A stretch of DNA of 64,000 nt, from contig NZ_QZCS01000002.1 of the NCBI RefSeq assembly GCF_003594915.1, positions 248,001-312,000 of the forward strand, given 5' to 3'. This document shows, one piece after another, positions 16,127 through 24,602 of this stretch. Source of the stretch: Enterobacter chuandaensis (GTDB lineage: Bacteria; Pseudomonadota; Gammaproteobacteria; Enterobacterales; Enterobacteriaceae). A model generated the notes under the pieces. It had not been told where the DNA came from. It made no database searches and was given only the letters and a program-made list of their open reading frames with translations. Position 1 is the first letter of the stretch. Each line of letters begins with the position of its first letter. Made by a program: the position numbers and the translations under genes.

Positions 16127-18310
16127 TTAGAACTCGTAGCCAACCGAGACCTTAAAGGTACGCGGTTCGCCCTGAGTGATGTAGGTACCGGAGTCGTCCA
16201 CGCTGGCCCAGTAGTTCTCATTGGTCACGTTGTCGATGCCCGCGCGCACGGTCATCTGGTTTGCGTTGTGGTTCACCGCGAAGCGATAGCGCATGCCCAG
16301 ATCCAGCGTGGTGTAGCTGTCGAGCTTTTTGGTGTTCGCCAGGTCAGCATACTGCGTGCCGGAGTGGTTCACGCGCGCGGTCGCCGTCAGGCCGTCAACC
16401 GGCTTGATGTCGTACTCCGCGCCCAGCACGGCGTAGAAGTTCGGAATGCCGATCGCATCGTTGCCCTGGTTCACGCCGTTTTTAGTTTTGGTCAGCTCCG
16501 CCTGCAGCCAGGTGGCGCTGGCGTTCAGACGCATCCCGAGCATCGGCTCGCCGAAGACGTTCAGCTCCACGCCACGGTTACGCTGCTCCGCATCCAGGCC
16601 GTAGTGATTGTTAGCATCGAGGATCGCCGACGGCATTTTGATCTCAAACAGCGCCAGAGAGCCGCCCACGCGCCCGAAGTCCGCCTTCACGCCCACTTCA
16701 TTCTGCTTAGAATGAACGATGCCGGTGCTCTGGCCGTAGTTGGTGGCGGTGTTAGGTGCGGTTTTGCCCGGCTGCAGCGCTTCGGTGTGGTTAGCGTAGA
16801 GGGAAATTTCCTCCCACGGTTTGTAGACCACGCCATAGGTTGGCATCCAGCGGCTGCCGTCGAAACCATCCGCTTCGTTCTCTGCGCCGGTAATTTTGTT
16901 ATACCCGCGAACGACCACTTTCTGATGGCGCGCGCCTGCGGTGAACAGCAATTTGTCGTCCAGCACGCCCAGCGTGTCGCTCAGCAGCCAGCCCTGGGTG
17001 CGGGTGCGCCCGCTGGTCAGCGGATCGCTGTATTTACCGCCGGAGCCGTTGAGGTTGGTGCTGTCCGGCATATCGACGCCGGTGTTGTGGTAGATGTTGG
17101 TGATCGGGTTATCCTTCGTCGCCGACATTTTCCACGCGATTTTTTCGTTTTTGGTCATTGCGGAGTACCCGACGTTCACCTTGTGCGAGATGAAGCCGGT
17201 GTTGAAGTTACCGCGAATGCCCGCCATGCCGCTGACGGAATCGCTGATACGGTTGGTATCAAGACGGCTGACTACCGCATTACCGCTTTTATCCATCAGC
17301 TTCGGCGCACTGTAGATCCCTTCTTCATGCGCGTGCTGCGCACCCAAGCCGGTATAGGCCGTCCAGCTATCGGTGATGTCGTACTCGCTGCGCCACATCC
17401 CGAACTCGTTTTCGATGTCGCTGTAGGCCCACTTCTGCGAGAAATTCCGATCGTTTTTCGGCGGTTCAGGCACAAAATCCACCGCCGAGATGTTGACGCT
17501 GGTCGGGCTGCCGTGGAAGGTTTTTTTCTGATAGCCGAGGTCCAGCGAGGTGCGGAAGCGGTCGCCTTTATAGTCCAGACCGGTGGAGAGCAGCGTGGTG
17601 CGGCGGCGGTCGTTCGGTACGCCGGTTTCCCCTTCACGATGCACGAGGTTCACGCGCGCGCCAAACTGGTCGCTATCTCCAAAGCGACGGCCCGCATCCA
17701 GCGTGGTGCCAATCTGGGAGTCCGAGGTGTAGTCCACGCCCACTTTCGCCTGCGGGGTGTCGCCCGCGTGTTTCGGCTCAAGGTTGATCATCCCGCCCAC
17801 GCCGGAGCTTGCCGCGCCGTTCATCAGCGAGTTGGCGCCTTTGAAGATCTCGATGCGGTCGACCATCTGGGCATCCACCACCTGACGCGGCAGTACGCCG
17901 GACAGGCCGCCAAAGGTCATGTCGTCACCGTCAAACTTCAGGCCGCGAATGCGGAAGGTTTCCGCGCTGTTGCCGTACCCCTGAACGAACTGCACGCCCG
18001 CGTCGTTGGCGACTACGTCGGCAATGGTTTTCGCCTGCTGATCTTCCACCAGCTTCGAGGTGTAGCTGATGATGTTGAACGGCACGTCCATGGCGTTCTG
18101 CTGGCCGAGCATCCCCATACGCCCGCCGTTCGCCACCTGTCCGTCAAGGAAGGCCGGTACCAGTTGGTCGCCACCGGGTTTGAAGTCGCTGGCAGGTGCT
18201 GACTGCACAACGATGGTGTCCTCTTTTTTTTCCTCCGCCGCGTAAACGGAATGTGTCGCCGCGCCAACGGCAAGCGCCAGCAGCGTTTTGTGCATGATGG
18301 TGTTGTTCAT
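16127..18310 (-). CDS. TonB-dependent siderophore receptor
   Basis: 727 residues. A signal peptide (about 1-24, ending SVYAA) is followed by a TonB-box-like EDTIVVQSA, then the plug domain (about 50-170; ETFRIRGLKFDGDD and EIFKGANSLMNG), then the 22-strand barrel ending in the terminal phenylalanine of VSVGYEF. The architecture and length fit ferrichrome/hydroxamate receptors such as FcuA or FoxA, but the ligand is not certain. It sits in the outer membrane and takes energy from TonB-ExbBD. A Fur box at 18385-18403, 75 bases upstream, indicates iron repression. There is no periplasmic binding protein or permease beside it, so it must share a general hydroxamate importer. Confidence 0.93.
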   Translation of the reverse strand: MNNTIMHKTLLALAVGAATHSVYAAEEKKEDTIVVQSAPASDFKPGGDQLVPAFLDGQVANGGRMGMLGQQNAMDVPFNIISYTSKLVEDQQAKTIADVVANDAGVQFVQGYGNSAETFRIRGLKFDGDDMTFGGLSGVLPRQVVDAQMVDRIEIFKGANSLMNGAASSGVGGMINLEPKHAGDTPQAKVGVDYTSDSQIGTTLDAGRRFGDSDQFGARVNLVHREGETGVPNDRRRTTLLSTGLDYKGDRFRTSLDLGYQKKTFHGSPTSVNISAVDFVPEPPKNDRNFSQKWAYSDIENEFGMWRSEYDITDSWTAYTGLGAQHAHEEGIYSAPKLMDKSGNAVVSRLDTNRISDSVSGMAGIRGNFNTGFISHKVNVGYSAMTKNEKIAWKMSATKDNPITNIYHNTGVDMPDSTNLNGSGGKYSDPLTSGRTRTQGWLLSDTLGVLDDKLLFTAGARHQKVVVRGYNKITGAENEADGFDGSRWMPTYGVVYKPWEEISLYANHTEALQPGKTAPNTATNYGQSTGIVHSKQNEVGVKADFGRVGGSLALFEIKMPSAILDANNHYGLDAEQRNRGVELNVFGEPMLGMRLNASATWLQAELTKTKNGVNQGNDAIGIPNFYAVLGAEYDIKPVDGLTATARVNHSGTQYADLANTKKLDSYTTLDLGMRYRFAVNHNANQMTVRAGIDNVTNENYWASVDDSGTYITQGEPRTFKVSVGYEF

Positions 18311-18384
18311 AGTTAACTCATTTTAAAGTGCGCGCAAAAATAGCCCGTTGTCGGGCCTTAGAATGTATTGGGTGCAATGCAAAT

Positions 18385-18403
18385 GAGAACTATACGCATT
18401 ATC
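18385..18403. promoter_or_regulatory. Fur box upstream of the TonB receptor
   Basis: On the minus strand the sequence GATAATGCGTATAGTTCTC matches 13 of 19 positions of the Fur consensus, including the whole first heptamer. It lies in the 152-base gap between the receptor and the P450 gene, in promoter position for the receptor. Confidence 0.7.
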
Positions 18404-18462
18404 TATGCTTTGGCAAGCGCAAATGAGTGCGTGATAAGGGGGATCGCCTTCGTCATTATCGC

Positions 18463-19683
18463 TTAGATAATTTTAACCGGCAGCGTCTCCAGCGTGCGGA
18501 GAATCAGGCTTCGATTCGACCATTTCGCGTCTCCGTCCAGAGAGATCGTCCCGCGTTCGCTTAAGGCCATCGCCAGCGTTTCAGCCTGACACTGCGCCAG
18601 CAGTTGTCCAATACACTGGTGTACACCGGCTCCAAATCCCAGCTGTCGCTGTGCGTTCCTGCGGCCGGGAATAAAGCGCCCCGCCTCTTCAAAGACGCTT
18701 TCATCCCGATTCGCCGAACCGAGGCATAACAAGATGTTATCCCCGGTTTTAAGTTCGCGCCCCAGAAACTGCACGGGAGACACAACCCTTCGCCTGCCCA
18801 TCTGCAGCGGAGACTCAAAGCGCATGGTTTCACTGACGATATCTTTCATCCGAAGAGTATTATTTCTGACGCTTTCCTGTAATTCAGGATGCTGTGCCAG
18901 CATATACACCAGGTTTCCGGTTAACGCTTCGCTGGTTTCACTGCCGCCGATAAGCATCGTGACGCAGTCGGTGCTAAAGCGCGCGGCAAGCGCATCCCGA
19001 TCGCCGCCATATCCTTTCAGAAGGCTGCGATAAAAAAGCGAGTCGTAACCCTGTCTGTGCGCCTGCGCGAGTTGTTGAAAACTGTCATCCAGACGGGAAA
19101 GCGCCACGATCAGCCGCTCAAGTCCCTCCCGATCGATGGCGCTGGGATCCAATAAGAGCCGGATGGCATTTTTTTCTTCTTCTACCACCTCCTGCTGCGC
19201 TTCCGGCAGGTTGAGCCAGGCGGTAAACAGTTTCCCCCAGAGCGGCGCAGCTATCTGGCGTATACCGTCAAAAGGGCCGGCGGCCGTTAAATCTGCCACC
19301 ACTGAATGCGACTCCTCAGAAACAAGCCGGGTTAACGCCGCCCAGGATTCGCCGGTAAAAAGAGCCTGCAGCGCCTGACGGTGCGCACGATGCACATTCC
19401 CGTCTTCAAACAGCACAATGCCGTACAGAACGCCCCGCAAAGGGGGAGACAGGCTGAAGCACTGTTTTTCCATTTCGGTATGAACATCTTCAGGTATGCC
19501 AGAAGAGACAAACGCCCGCTCTTTTAGCGCCTGATAAACATCCTGATAGCGGGTAAGCACCCACGTTTTACCGATTCTCGCCACCGGCTGGTGGTGTCGC
19601 ATATGGTGATAGACGTTATGAAGATTTTCCTGAAAGACAGGTGAGGCGGGATTAAACCGAAGTGCTTTGTCGACATATGCCAC
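18463..19683 (-). CDS. Cytochrome P450
   Basis: 406 residues, the usual size of soluble bacterial P450s. All three hallmarks are visible: the I-helix oxygen-binding motif GGSETS (about 246-251), the ExxR motif ETMR (285-288), and the heme loop FGAGVHQCIG (350-359) with the thiolate Cys357. A cytosolic monooxygenase is therefore expected; the substrate is unknown. The start is GTG at 19683 after TGAGGG. No ferredoxin, reductase or biosynthetic gene is adjacent, so electrons must come from elsewhere. It lies 88 bases downstream of tRNA-Arg, in the same direction. P450s are rare in Enterobacteriaceae, and position at a tRNA 3' end suggests acquisition. Confidence 0.93.
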   Translation of the reverse strand: MAYVDKALRFNPASPVFQENLHNVYHHMRHHQPVARIGKTWVLTRYQDVYQALKERAFVSSGIPEDVHTEMEKQCFSLSPPLRGVLYGIVLFEDGNVHRAHRQALQALFTGESWAALTRLVSEESHSVVADLTAAGPFDGIRQIAAPLWGKLFTAWLNLPEAQQEVVEEEKNAIRLLLDPSAIDREGLERLIVALSRLDDSFQQLAQAHRQGYDSLFYRSLLKGYGGDRDALAARFSTDCVTMLIGGSETSEALTGNLVYMLAQHPELQESVRNNTLRMKDIVSETMRFESPLQMGRRRVVSPVQFLGRELKTGDNILLCLGSANRDESVFEEAGRFIPGRRNAQRQLGFGAGVHQCIGQLLAQCQAETLAMALSERGTISLDGDAKWSNRSLILRTLETLPVKII

Positions 19684-19771
19684 AGGTGAACCCTCATTAC
19701 AGGATTAATCACCTTTCAGTAAAGCAGGGATGTGTTTCAGTTCAAATATTTCAGAAAAGGGAAAGGCTAAA

Positions 19772-19848
19772 TGGCACGCCCTGTAGGATTCGAACCTACG
19801 ACCTACGGCTTAGAAGGCCGTTGCTCTATCCAACTGAGCTAAGGGCGC
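19772..19848 (-). tRNA. argU: tRNA-Arg (anticodon UCU)
   Basis: A 77-base cloverleaf on the minus strand, from GCGCCCTTAGCTCAG at the 5' end to encoded CCA. The anticodon loop CTTCTAA gives UCU, which reads the rare AGA/AGG codons; the T loop is GTTCGAATC. It matches E. coli argU, the integration site of prophage DLP12. The acceptor stem's first pair is G-U here. Its own promoter is at 19888-19915. Confidence 0.97.
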
Positions 19849-19887
19849 ACTGAGAAGAGTGTACTTCGCGGTGGTGAAACGCGAAGA

Positions 19888-19915
19888 ATTATACGGTCAA
19901 TGACAGGTGAGTCAA
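19888..19915 (-). promoter_or_regulatory. argU promoter
   Basis: On the minus strand, TTGACT (19910-19915) and a perfect TATAAT (19888-19893) are separated by 16 bases. The -10 element lies 39 bases before the mature tRNA 5' end, leaving room for a short leader removed by RNase P. Confidence 0.8.
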
Positions 19916-20126
19916 CGCCTTTTCCGTTTTCAGGGTCAATTACCGCTAGCCGATTGTAAATACGGCTATTTTCTCAGCATTTCTCGCCGTTTCATCGTAA
20001 AATTCAGCGCTGCGAAAAGGCTTAGTTGCATTTAAGTAACGCCTGCTGTTTTCCTGAGCGTCGGCCCGTCACACTAGCGTGAGGTTTCCCGGCCGCGTGA
20101 AGGCTGACAGTTAACAGGACAATGGA

Positions 20127-20825
20127 GTGACAGCGCAAAACCTGATCGATACGCCTTCCTGGTTAGACTATTTTTCGCAGGACATCGTCGGCATCAAACT
20201 CGAGCCTATCGTCGCCCTCTCCTCACAGCGTCAGGCGGGCGTGGAGGTGCTTAGCATCCTGTCCGCAACCCAGTGCAGCGAAGATTTTTTCCGCCACCAG
20301 TCCGCAGGCTGGTCAATGACGCTGCTCGACGCACAGCTTGCGGCATTAAAAAATACCCCGCACGGTAATAACCTTTTTATTAATCTGCCGATAACCGTCC
20401 TGACAGAGCCCGCGTCTTTTCAGCGGCTTATCGCTCTGAAAACCGGGCCGCTGAATATCGAACTGGTCGACTCCCTTGTTTTTCTGACGTTCCCTGCCGC
20501 ACAAAAGCAGAGCGTTATTCAGAACCTGCTGCAACTTAAAGAACAGGGGCACCGTATTTGGCTGGATGACATTGACGAAATCGTCGTGCAGCCGTTTTTA
20601 TCCTGTCGATTACCGTTAAGCGGCATCAAAATTGATAAGAACGCTTTCTGGCGTTTGCGTGCCACGCCCGCGCTGAGGCAACTGGTTTCACATTGCTTTC
20701 AGCTGGCCGGGAAGGTGCTCATCGAAGGTATTGAGACTGAACGCGATCGTACCCTGGCGCTGCAGGCAGGCGCAGATCTCGGCCAGGGGTATTACTGGCC
20801 GTCCTGGACATGGCCGGAGGATTAA
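20127..20825 (+). CDS. EAL-domain protein of the fimbrial regulatory cluster
   Basis: 232 residues consisting of essentially one EAL domain. The signature appears as EVLS (from residue 40) instead of EALAR; further conserved sites are INLP (Asn), IELVDS (Glu), DDIDE in place of DDFG, KIDK (Lys), EGIET (Glu) and GQGYYW (Gln). Most residues that bind metal and cyclic di-GMP in this family are therefore kept, so phosphodiesterase activity is possible. The start is GTG at 20127 after AGGAC. In Salmonella an EAL gene holds the same place beside fimY and lowers type 1 fimbriation; the same role is inferred here. No sensor or membrane domain is present. Confidence 0.82.
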   Translation: MTAQNLIDTPSWLDYFSQDIVGIKLEPIVALSSQRQAGVEVLSILSATQCSEDFFRHQSAGWSMTLLDAQLAALKNTPHGNNLFINLPITVLTEPASFQRLIALKTGPLNIELVDSLVFLTFPAAQKQSVIQNLLQLKEQGHRIWLDDIDEIVVQPFLSCRLPLSGIKIDKNAFWRLRATPALRQLVSHCFQLAGKVLIEGIETERDRTLALQAGADLGQGYYWPSWTWPED

Positions 20826-20895
20826 AACGCCATTTCCAGGAGGGAGACCATGCGAATGACAGTGCGCCGTTACCGGCGGCGGCGTACAGGAAGTG

Positions 20896-21567
20896 ATGCA
20901 CTGGGATTTACGCACTCGCCTTTTGCTCCCCCCCTTTTTCGACCGACTCGAATTTTTGAGCCAGTCCATCAGCCAGCCTCGCAAAACTGACGCCCCGTTT
21001 ATCATTCTGGTGACGGAGGATCATTACCTGCGCACCGGCTTTCTCAACGGGCAGTTTCCCCTGAGCAGCTGTTGCGACTACGCGACGCTGGAGGATGCGC
21101 TGAGCGCCCAGACACAATGGCCTTCGGCCCGTCTGGTGGTGGATGTTGAAAGCCGTACCACCGGGCTTCTGGAGAAACTGGACCAGCTGAGAAGGCATAG
21201 CCTGTATCCACCTTTCCTGACGCCGTGGCTGTTGGTCCGGGCAGATAATTATGACACCCGCCTCTTTTGCAAGGCGGCAGGTCCTTTCCACGTGCTCGAA
21301 CGCCAGATCAACGCCGCAGGACTTCAGCACAGTCTGATGGACACCCGCCCCCCGCTGGGTTCCGAAAAAGAGTGGTTCTCCCGCAACGAATGGCCCATCC
21401 TCCAAGAGCTTGCCCGCGGCAGGACGTTACGTCAGATTGCCCTTCTGCACAATCGCCCCTATAGCCGCATTATCTACCGTCTCAGCTGCATTCTGCTGAA
21501 GCTTGGGCTGAGCCATCGCCAGGAATTGTTACACCTTCTTAATAACCTCTCAGACTGCCCGTTTTAA
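20896..21567 (+). CDS. fimY: FimY-like fimbrial regulator
   Basis: 223 residues from the ATG at 20896; a GTG one codon earlier is too close to the ribosome site AGGA. The C-terminal part (about 160-215; NEWPILQELARGRTLRQIAL then RIIYRLSCILLKLGL) is a LuxR/FixJ-like helix-turn-helix, rather diverged in its recognition helix. The N-terminal 150 residues resemble a receiver-like domain without a clear phosphoacceptor. Position between an EAL gene and fimZ, and length, match Salmonella FimY, which acts with FimZ to activate fimA. A long gap of 812 bases separates it from fimZ. Confidence 0.75.
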   Translation: MHWDLRTRLLLPPFFDRLEFLSQSISQPRKTDAPFIILVTEDHYLRTGFLNGQFPLSSCCDYATLEDALSAQTQWPSARLVVDVESRTTGLLEKLDQLRRHSLYPPFLTPWLLVRADNYDTRLFCKAAGPFHVLERQINAAGLQHSLMDTRPPLGSEKEWFSRNEWPILQELARGRTLRQIALLHNRPYSRIIYRLSCILLKLGLSHRQELLHLLNNLSDCPF

Positions 21568-21587
21568 TCGATGCCCTAACCCCTTAT

Positions 21588-21607
21588 TTCCTAAAGCGCT
21601 TTAGGAA
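21588..21607. repeat. 20-base perfect palindrome downstream of fimY
   Basis: TTCCTAAAGCGCTTTAGGAA is a perfect palindrome with no spacer, 21 bases after the fimY stop. It could be a dimeric protein-binding site; as a hairpin its loop would be tight and no T-run follows. Confidence 0.6.
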
Positions 21608-21776
21608 TTTACTTACCTTTGTTGTTAATATTTTGTTAAGTTTTAACAATAAAATCGAATTTATAACTATTCCTAATTTATAGGCTTGTACCACGCGAAA
21701 TGTCACAGAATGAATAAACGGCAGCACTTTCCTCCATCCGTTAAGCGAATGCAGAAGGCGTTAACAAGATGATAAT

Positions 21777-21966
21777 GATGTAAAAACAAGCAGCTTCACT
21801 TCACTCTCCTGGAGCGGAAAGCGAAGCAGATAGCATCTTCTCCTGTACGAGTATGGCGCGGCACGGTTACAGCCTGAGGTCTTTCAGATGAAGGCAAGGC
21901 AACCTGCGAGAGCAATTTTTCGCCTCGTTGCCCCGGATTCGGGCTGCAAAACAGCCCTCTCTTTTG
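21777..21966 (+). ncRNA. Candidate small RNA or long structured leader, ending in a terminator
   Basis: A stretch with several possible stems: GAAG/CTTC around 21822-21840, CTGA/TCAG within 21872-21888, and GGCAAC (21898-21903) with GTTGCC (21927-21932). It closes with a clean terminator at 21941-21966. A -10-like GATAAT is at 21771-21776, without a convincing -35. It lies far from both fimY and fimZ, so it could be an independent small RNA, or the 3' end of the fimY transcript. No known RNA family was recognised; the boundaries are guesses. Confidence 0.35.
21941..21966 (+). terminator. Rho-independent terminator in the fimY-fimZ gap
   Basis: Six-base arms GGGCTG and CAGCCC with loop CAAAA are followed by TCTCTTTTG. 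This is a classic terminator, 374 bases after the fimY stop with no gene directly before it. Confidence 0.75.
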
Positions 21967-22379
21967 TTAACAATTAAGCAACATAAAGAGACATCTGTTA
22001 TTTTTTGTTATTACATAAAGATGAAAAGATGCGGTAAATGGGATAACAGGATATTTCAGCTAAATTTAAAAAGGTAGCCATTCAGATCCAGAAGATAATA
22101 CAAACCAATAAGGGACGTATAATTTACAGGGTTTTCGGAAAAAACTTACTCTGTATAATAAGATGCGTACCAAATCTGAATAAGAAAAACCTTTTTGCCA
22201 ACACCAGCCAAATGAGATGACCGCGCTGAGGCACCGTTCTTTTCATTACGTAAACAAGGATGCTTTCGCTCTTTCCAGGGAAATACTACGGTATAGGGAT
22301 CTGCACTTTATATCCTTCCGGCATTTCGAGAGTTTTACAAAACTCTGCATAACGCTTTTAACAATCTGAGGCATTAAAA

Positions 22380-23012
22380 ATGAAACCGGCATCCGTTATC
22401 ATTATGGACGAACATCCTATCGTCAGAATGTCGATAGAAGTCCTGCTACAGAAAAATAAAAATATCACAGTCAAGCTTAAGTCTGGCGATAGCCATGAGG
22501 TTCTTGACTGTATTCGCAATCATCCTATTGATTTGGTGATCCTTGACATCGAACTCACGGGTACAGACGCCTTCTCTTTACTCAAGAGAATCAGAAACTT
22601 AAACAAAGATATTAAGGTTCTGTTCCTCTCATCTAAATCAGAGTTATTTTACGCGGGGCGTGCGATTCGCGCCGGAGCCAACGGCTTTGTCAGTAAGCGA
22701 AAAGATTTGGGTGAGATCTACAATGCCGTAGAGATGATCCTGATGGGCTATTCTTTTTTCCCGTCGGAAACGCTGAATTTTATAAACCACCTGGGTTCAG
22801 GAAAAGGGATGGCAGTGGATATGCCATTATCGAATCGCGAAGTCACGGTATTACGTTATCTGGCGAATGGATTATCCAATAAAGAGATTGCTGAACAGCT
22901 ACTGTTAAGCAATAAGACCATTAGCGCGCACAAATCCAATATTTACTCCAAGCTGGGCGTACAAAGCATTGTTGAATTAATTGATTACGCCAAAGCACAC
23001 GAGCTGCTATAA
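22380..23012 (+). CDS. fimZ: FimZ, response regulator of type 1 fimbriae
   Basis: 210 residues, closely matching E. coli and Salmonella FimZ from MKPASVIIMDEHPIVRMSIE onward. The receiver domain (about 1-120) keeps the acidic pocket (Asp10, Glu11), the phosphoacceptor Asp56 in LVILDIEL, and the KVLFLSSKSE segment with the conserved lysine. The C-terminal LuxR-type helix-turn-helix (about 148-205) includes NKEIAEQLLLSNKTISAHKS. FimZ activates the fimA promoter and represses flagellar genes in Salmonella. No cognate kinase is nearby. It converges with fimF, the last gene of the structural operon. Confidence 0.95.
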   Translation: MKPASVIIMDEHPIVRMSIEVLLQKNKNITVKLKSGDSHEVLDCIRNHPIDLVILDIELTGTDAFSLLKRIRNLNKDIKVLFLSSKSELFYAGRAIRAGANGFVSKRKDLGEIYNAVEMILMGYSFFPSETLNFINHLGSGKGMAVDMPLSNREVTVLRYLANGLSNKEIAEQLLLSNKTISAHKSNIYSKLGVQSIVELIDYAKAHELL

Positions 23013-23063
23013 CCTGAATTCACTTCCTGCAGTTTATCCGAGATGCAGGGAGTGCGGTCAGTG

Positions 23064-23585
23064 CTAATTATAATTAATCATAAAAGTGGCATCCGCATCG
23101 GCCCGTCCGGGCTGAGGGTTATCGGCAGTGGCAATATAATTGGCATAGAACGACAGTACCGCATTCCCCTGCGCATCAACCGTGACCGGTTGGCTGGCCT
23201 GCTGCAGAGCCAGACGCGTTTTATCCGCATCCCTGATCTCCACAGCGACGTGGCTTGCCGTGCTGGCGTCATTTAGCGCCAGTAAGCCGTTATTGCTCCC
23301 GTCAGCTTTACCTGAAAACGTAATCGATGCCGCACCGGGCGGACAGCCGGTCAGCTTCAGCGTGAAGGGCATAGGCTGCGTGCGGCTCCCCGTGGTGTTG
23401 AGCTGCTTCGTGGGCCAGGTGCCCAGCGTGACGGTCTTGTCGCTGTCGCTGCCCTCTGCCACGCAGGTGAAATCAACAATATTGCCGTAGAGCCGAATGT
23501 TAATTTCGCCCAATGCGGTCTCCGCCCGAGCCTGAGTGCAAAGCGCAAGGAGCGCCACGGTGATAAAACGGATCCCGTTTCGCAT
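23064..23585 (-). CDS. fimF: Minor fimbrial subunit FimF
   Basis: 173 residues with a signal peptide ending QARA. The N-terminal donor-strand region and pilin beta-sandwich follow, with paired cysteines at the usual places (FTCVAEG and LTGCPPG), and a C-terminal beta-zipper motif ending ATFMINYN, which the FimC chaperone recognises. It should act as an adaptor in the fimbrial tip, linking FimH to the FimA rod. It is the last gene of fimAICDHF, nine bases after fimH. Confidence 0.9.
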   Translation of the reverse strand: MRNGIRFITVALLALCTQARAETALGEINIRLYGNIVDFTCVAEGSDSDKTVTLGTWPTKQLNTTGSRTQPMPFTLKLTGCPPGAASITFSGKADGSNNGLLALNDASTASHVAVEIRDADKTRLALQQASQPVTVDAQGNAVLSFYANYIATADNPQPGRADADATFMINYN

Positions 23586-23594
23586 ATCGGCTCC

Positions 23595-24602
23595 TTAGTC
23601 GTAATCCACGCGCAGGTAGCCGCGCGAGGTGAAACGCCCTTCCGCTGGCTTATTGCCCGTCACGCTCACCGGCCAGACCCGGATCCCCACCTGCGCCTGC
23701 GCACTATCGTCGAGACGGAACGGGATTTTGCTCGTCAGGTTGTTAGGCGTGAGCGGTGCCCCGCTCTCGTTGGCAATGATGAACCCCACGTCCGGGTTAT
23801 CCGAGACCAGCACATTATCAGAGACTTTTTCCGCCTCGACGCGCATCGTCAGCATGGCGTTTGCCTCCACATTAGTGCATTTAATCGCGATGGTTTTGCT
23901 CTGTGATGAGACCCTCTCCGGCTTGTTACCCACGCCCGCCTTGCTGAACAAAGAGGCGCCAATGTCGCCGAAATCAAACTCCACCACGTTACCGGCATTA
24001 ATGGCGCAGCTTTGCGGCACCTGAATGGTTCCGCTGTAACTGATGGTATAGACCGGCGTGGTTAACGGATCGGATGAAGTCGTGGTGACGTAAACGCGGA
24101 ACATGGTGGCACGCGGGATCACCACCATATTGATAAAACGCCGGGTCACTTTCAGGCGGAAGACCAGGCTGGAGTCCTGCACGCCAAACGGTTTGTTTTT
24201 GGAGACATTTGGGTGGCTCCCCATCTGGATATAGCTTTTTGGCGGATAGAACACCCCCGCATAGCTGTCGGTGATTTTCATGGCCCCGTCCAGATAGTCG
24301 TTAAGCTTCAGATACTGGTAGCCATCGCTGGTCCCGGTGATCGGGTAATCGGTCACATAGCTACGTTTGGTGGTATTCCCGACGGTGCCCTTCGGGCAGA
24401 CAGCATTCACGCCCACCCACTGCGATTTTTCGCTGAGGGTGACAATCTGCCCGACCTGGTTATTCGAGCTGTTGAATTTATCCGTCAGGTCGTAATGCAC
24501 TTCCGTCGGTACGCCCTTTTCGTTGACGCACACGGTGGCGAAAGCCTGTGTCGCGGGCAGGAATGCCAGAAGCGACAAAGCAAAGATATGGATTTTACTC
24601 AC
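23595..24602 (-). CDS. fimH: Tip adhesin FimH
   Basis: 335 residues from GTG at 24602, the same length as Salmonella FimH. The start overlaps the end of fimD by eight bases, and the longer upstream frame is only fimD shadow. The signal peptide ends TQAFA. The N-terminal lectin half (to about residue 185) is followed by the pilin domain, which ends RGYLRVDYD. The lectin half is Salmonella-like rather than E. coli-like: the E. coli mannose-pocket start FACKTA is replaced by TVCVNEKG. It mediates host-surface binding at the fimbrial tip; mannose specificity is assumed, not seen. Confidence 0.9.
   Translation of the reverse strand: MSKIHIFALSLLAFLPATQAFATVCVNEKGVPTEVHYDLTDKFNSSNNQVGQIVTLSEKSQWVGVNAVCPKGTVGNTTKRSYVTDYPITGTSDGYQYLKLNDYLDGAMKITDSYAGVFYPPKSYIQMGSHPNVSKNKPFGVQDSSLVFRLKVTRRFINMVVIPRATMFRVYVTTTSSDPLTTPVYTISYSGTIQVPQSCAINAGNVVEFDFGDIGASLFSKAGVGNKPERVSSQSKTIAIKCTNVEANAMLTMRVEAEKVSDNVLVSDNPDVGFIIANESGAPLTPNNLTSKIPFRLDDSAQAQVGIRVWPVSVTGNKPAEGRFTSRGYLRVDYD

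Larger units (their letters stand above)
21568..22379 (+). other. 812-base gene-free region between fimY and fimZ
   Basis: No reading frame of note lies here. The region is AT-rich apart from a GC-richer, structured core at about 21790-21960. It holds a 20-base perfect palindrome (21588-21607), an inverted repeat TTGTTAA/TTAACAA around 21633-21649, a run of predicted stems that ends in a rho-independent terminator at 21941-21966, and an AT-rich stretch up to fimZ that should carry its promoter. Confidence 0.7.

Noticed and set aside
16118..18202. 694-codon open frame antisense to the TonB receptor gene
   Set aside because: It is the codon-bias shadow of a GC-rich gene: the translation is His/Val/Arg-rich without family motifs, and the opposite strand encodes a complete receptor with signal peptide and terminal Phe.
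19684..19771. Integrase or attachment-site repeat at argU
   Set aside because: No integrase gene lies nearby and no second copy of the tRNA 3' end was noticed in the window, so a present-day mobile element is not supported.
21777..21966. Cyclic di-GMP (GEMM) riboswitch before fimZ
   Set aside because: The conserved GEMM core sequences could not be aligned, and the terminator is over 400 bases from fimZ.
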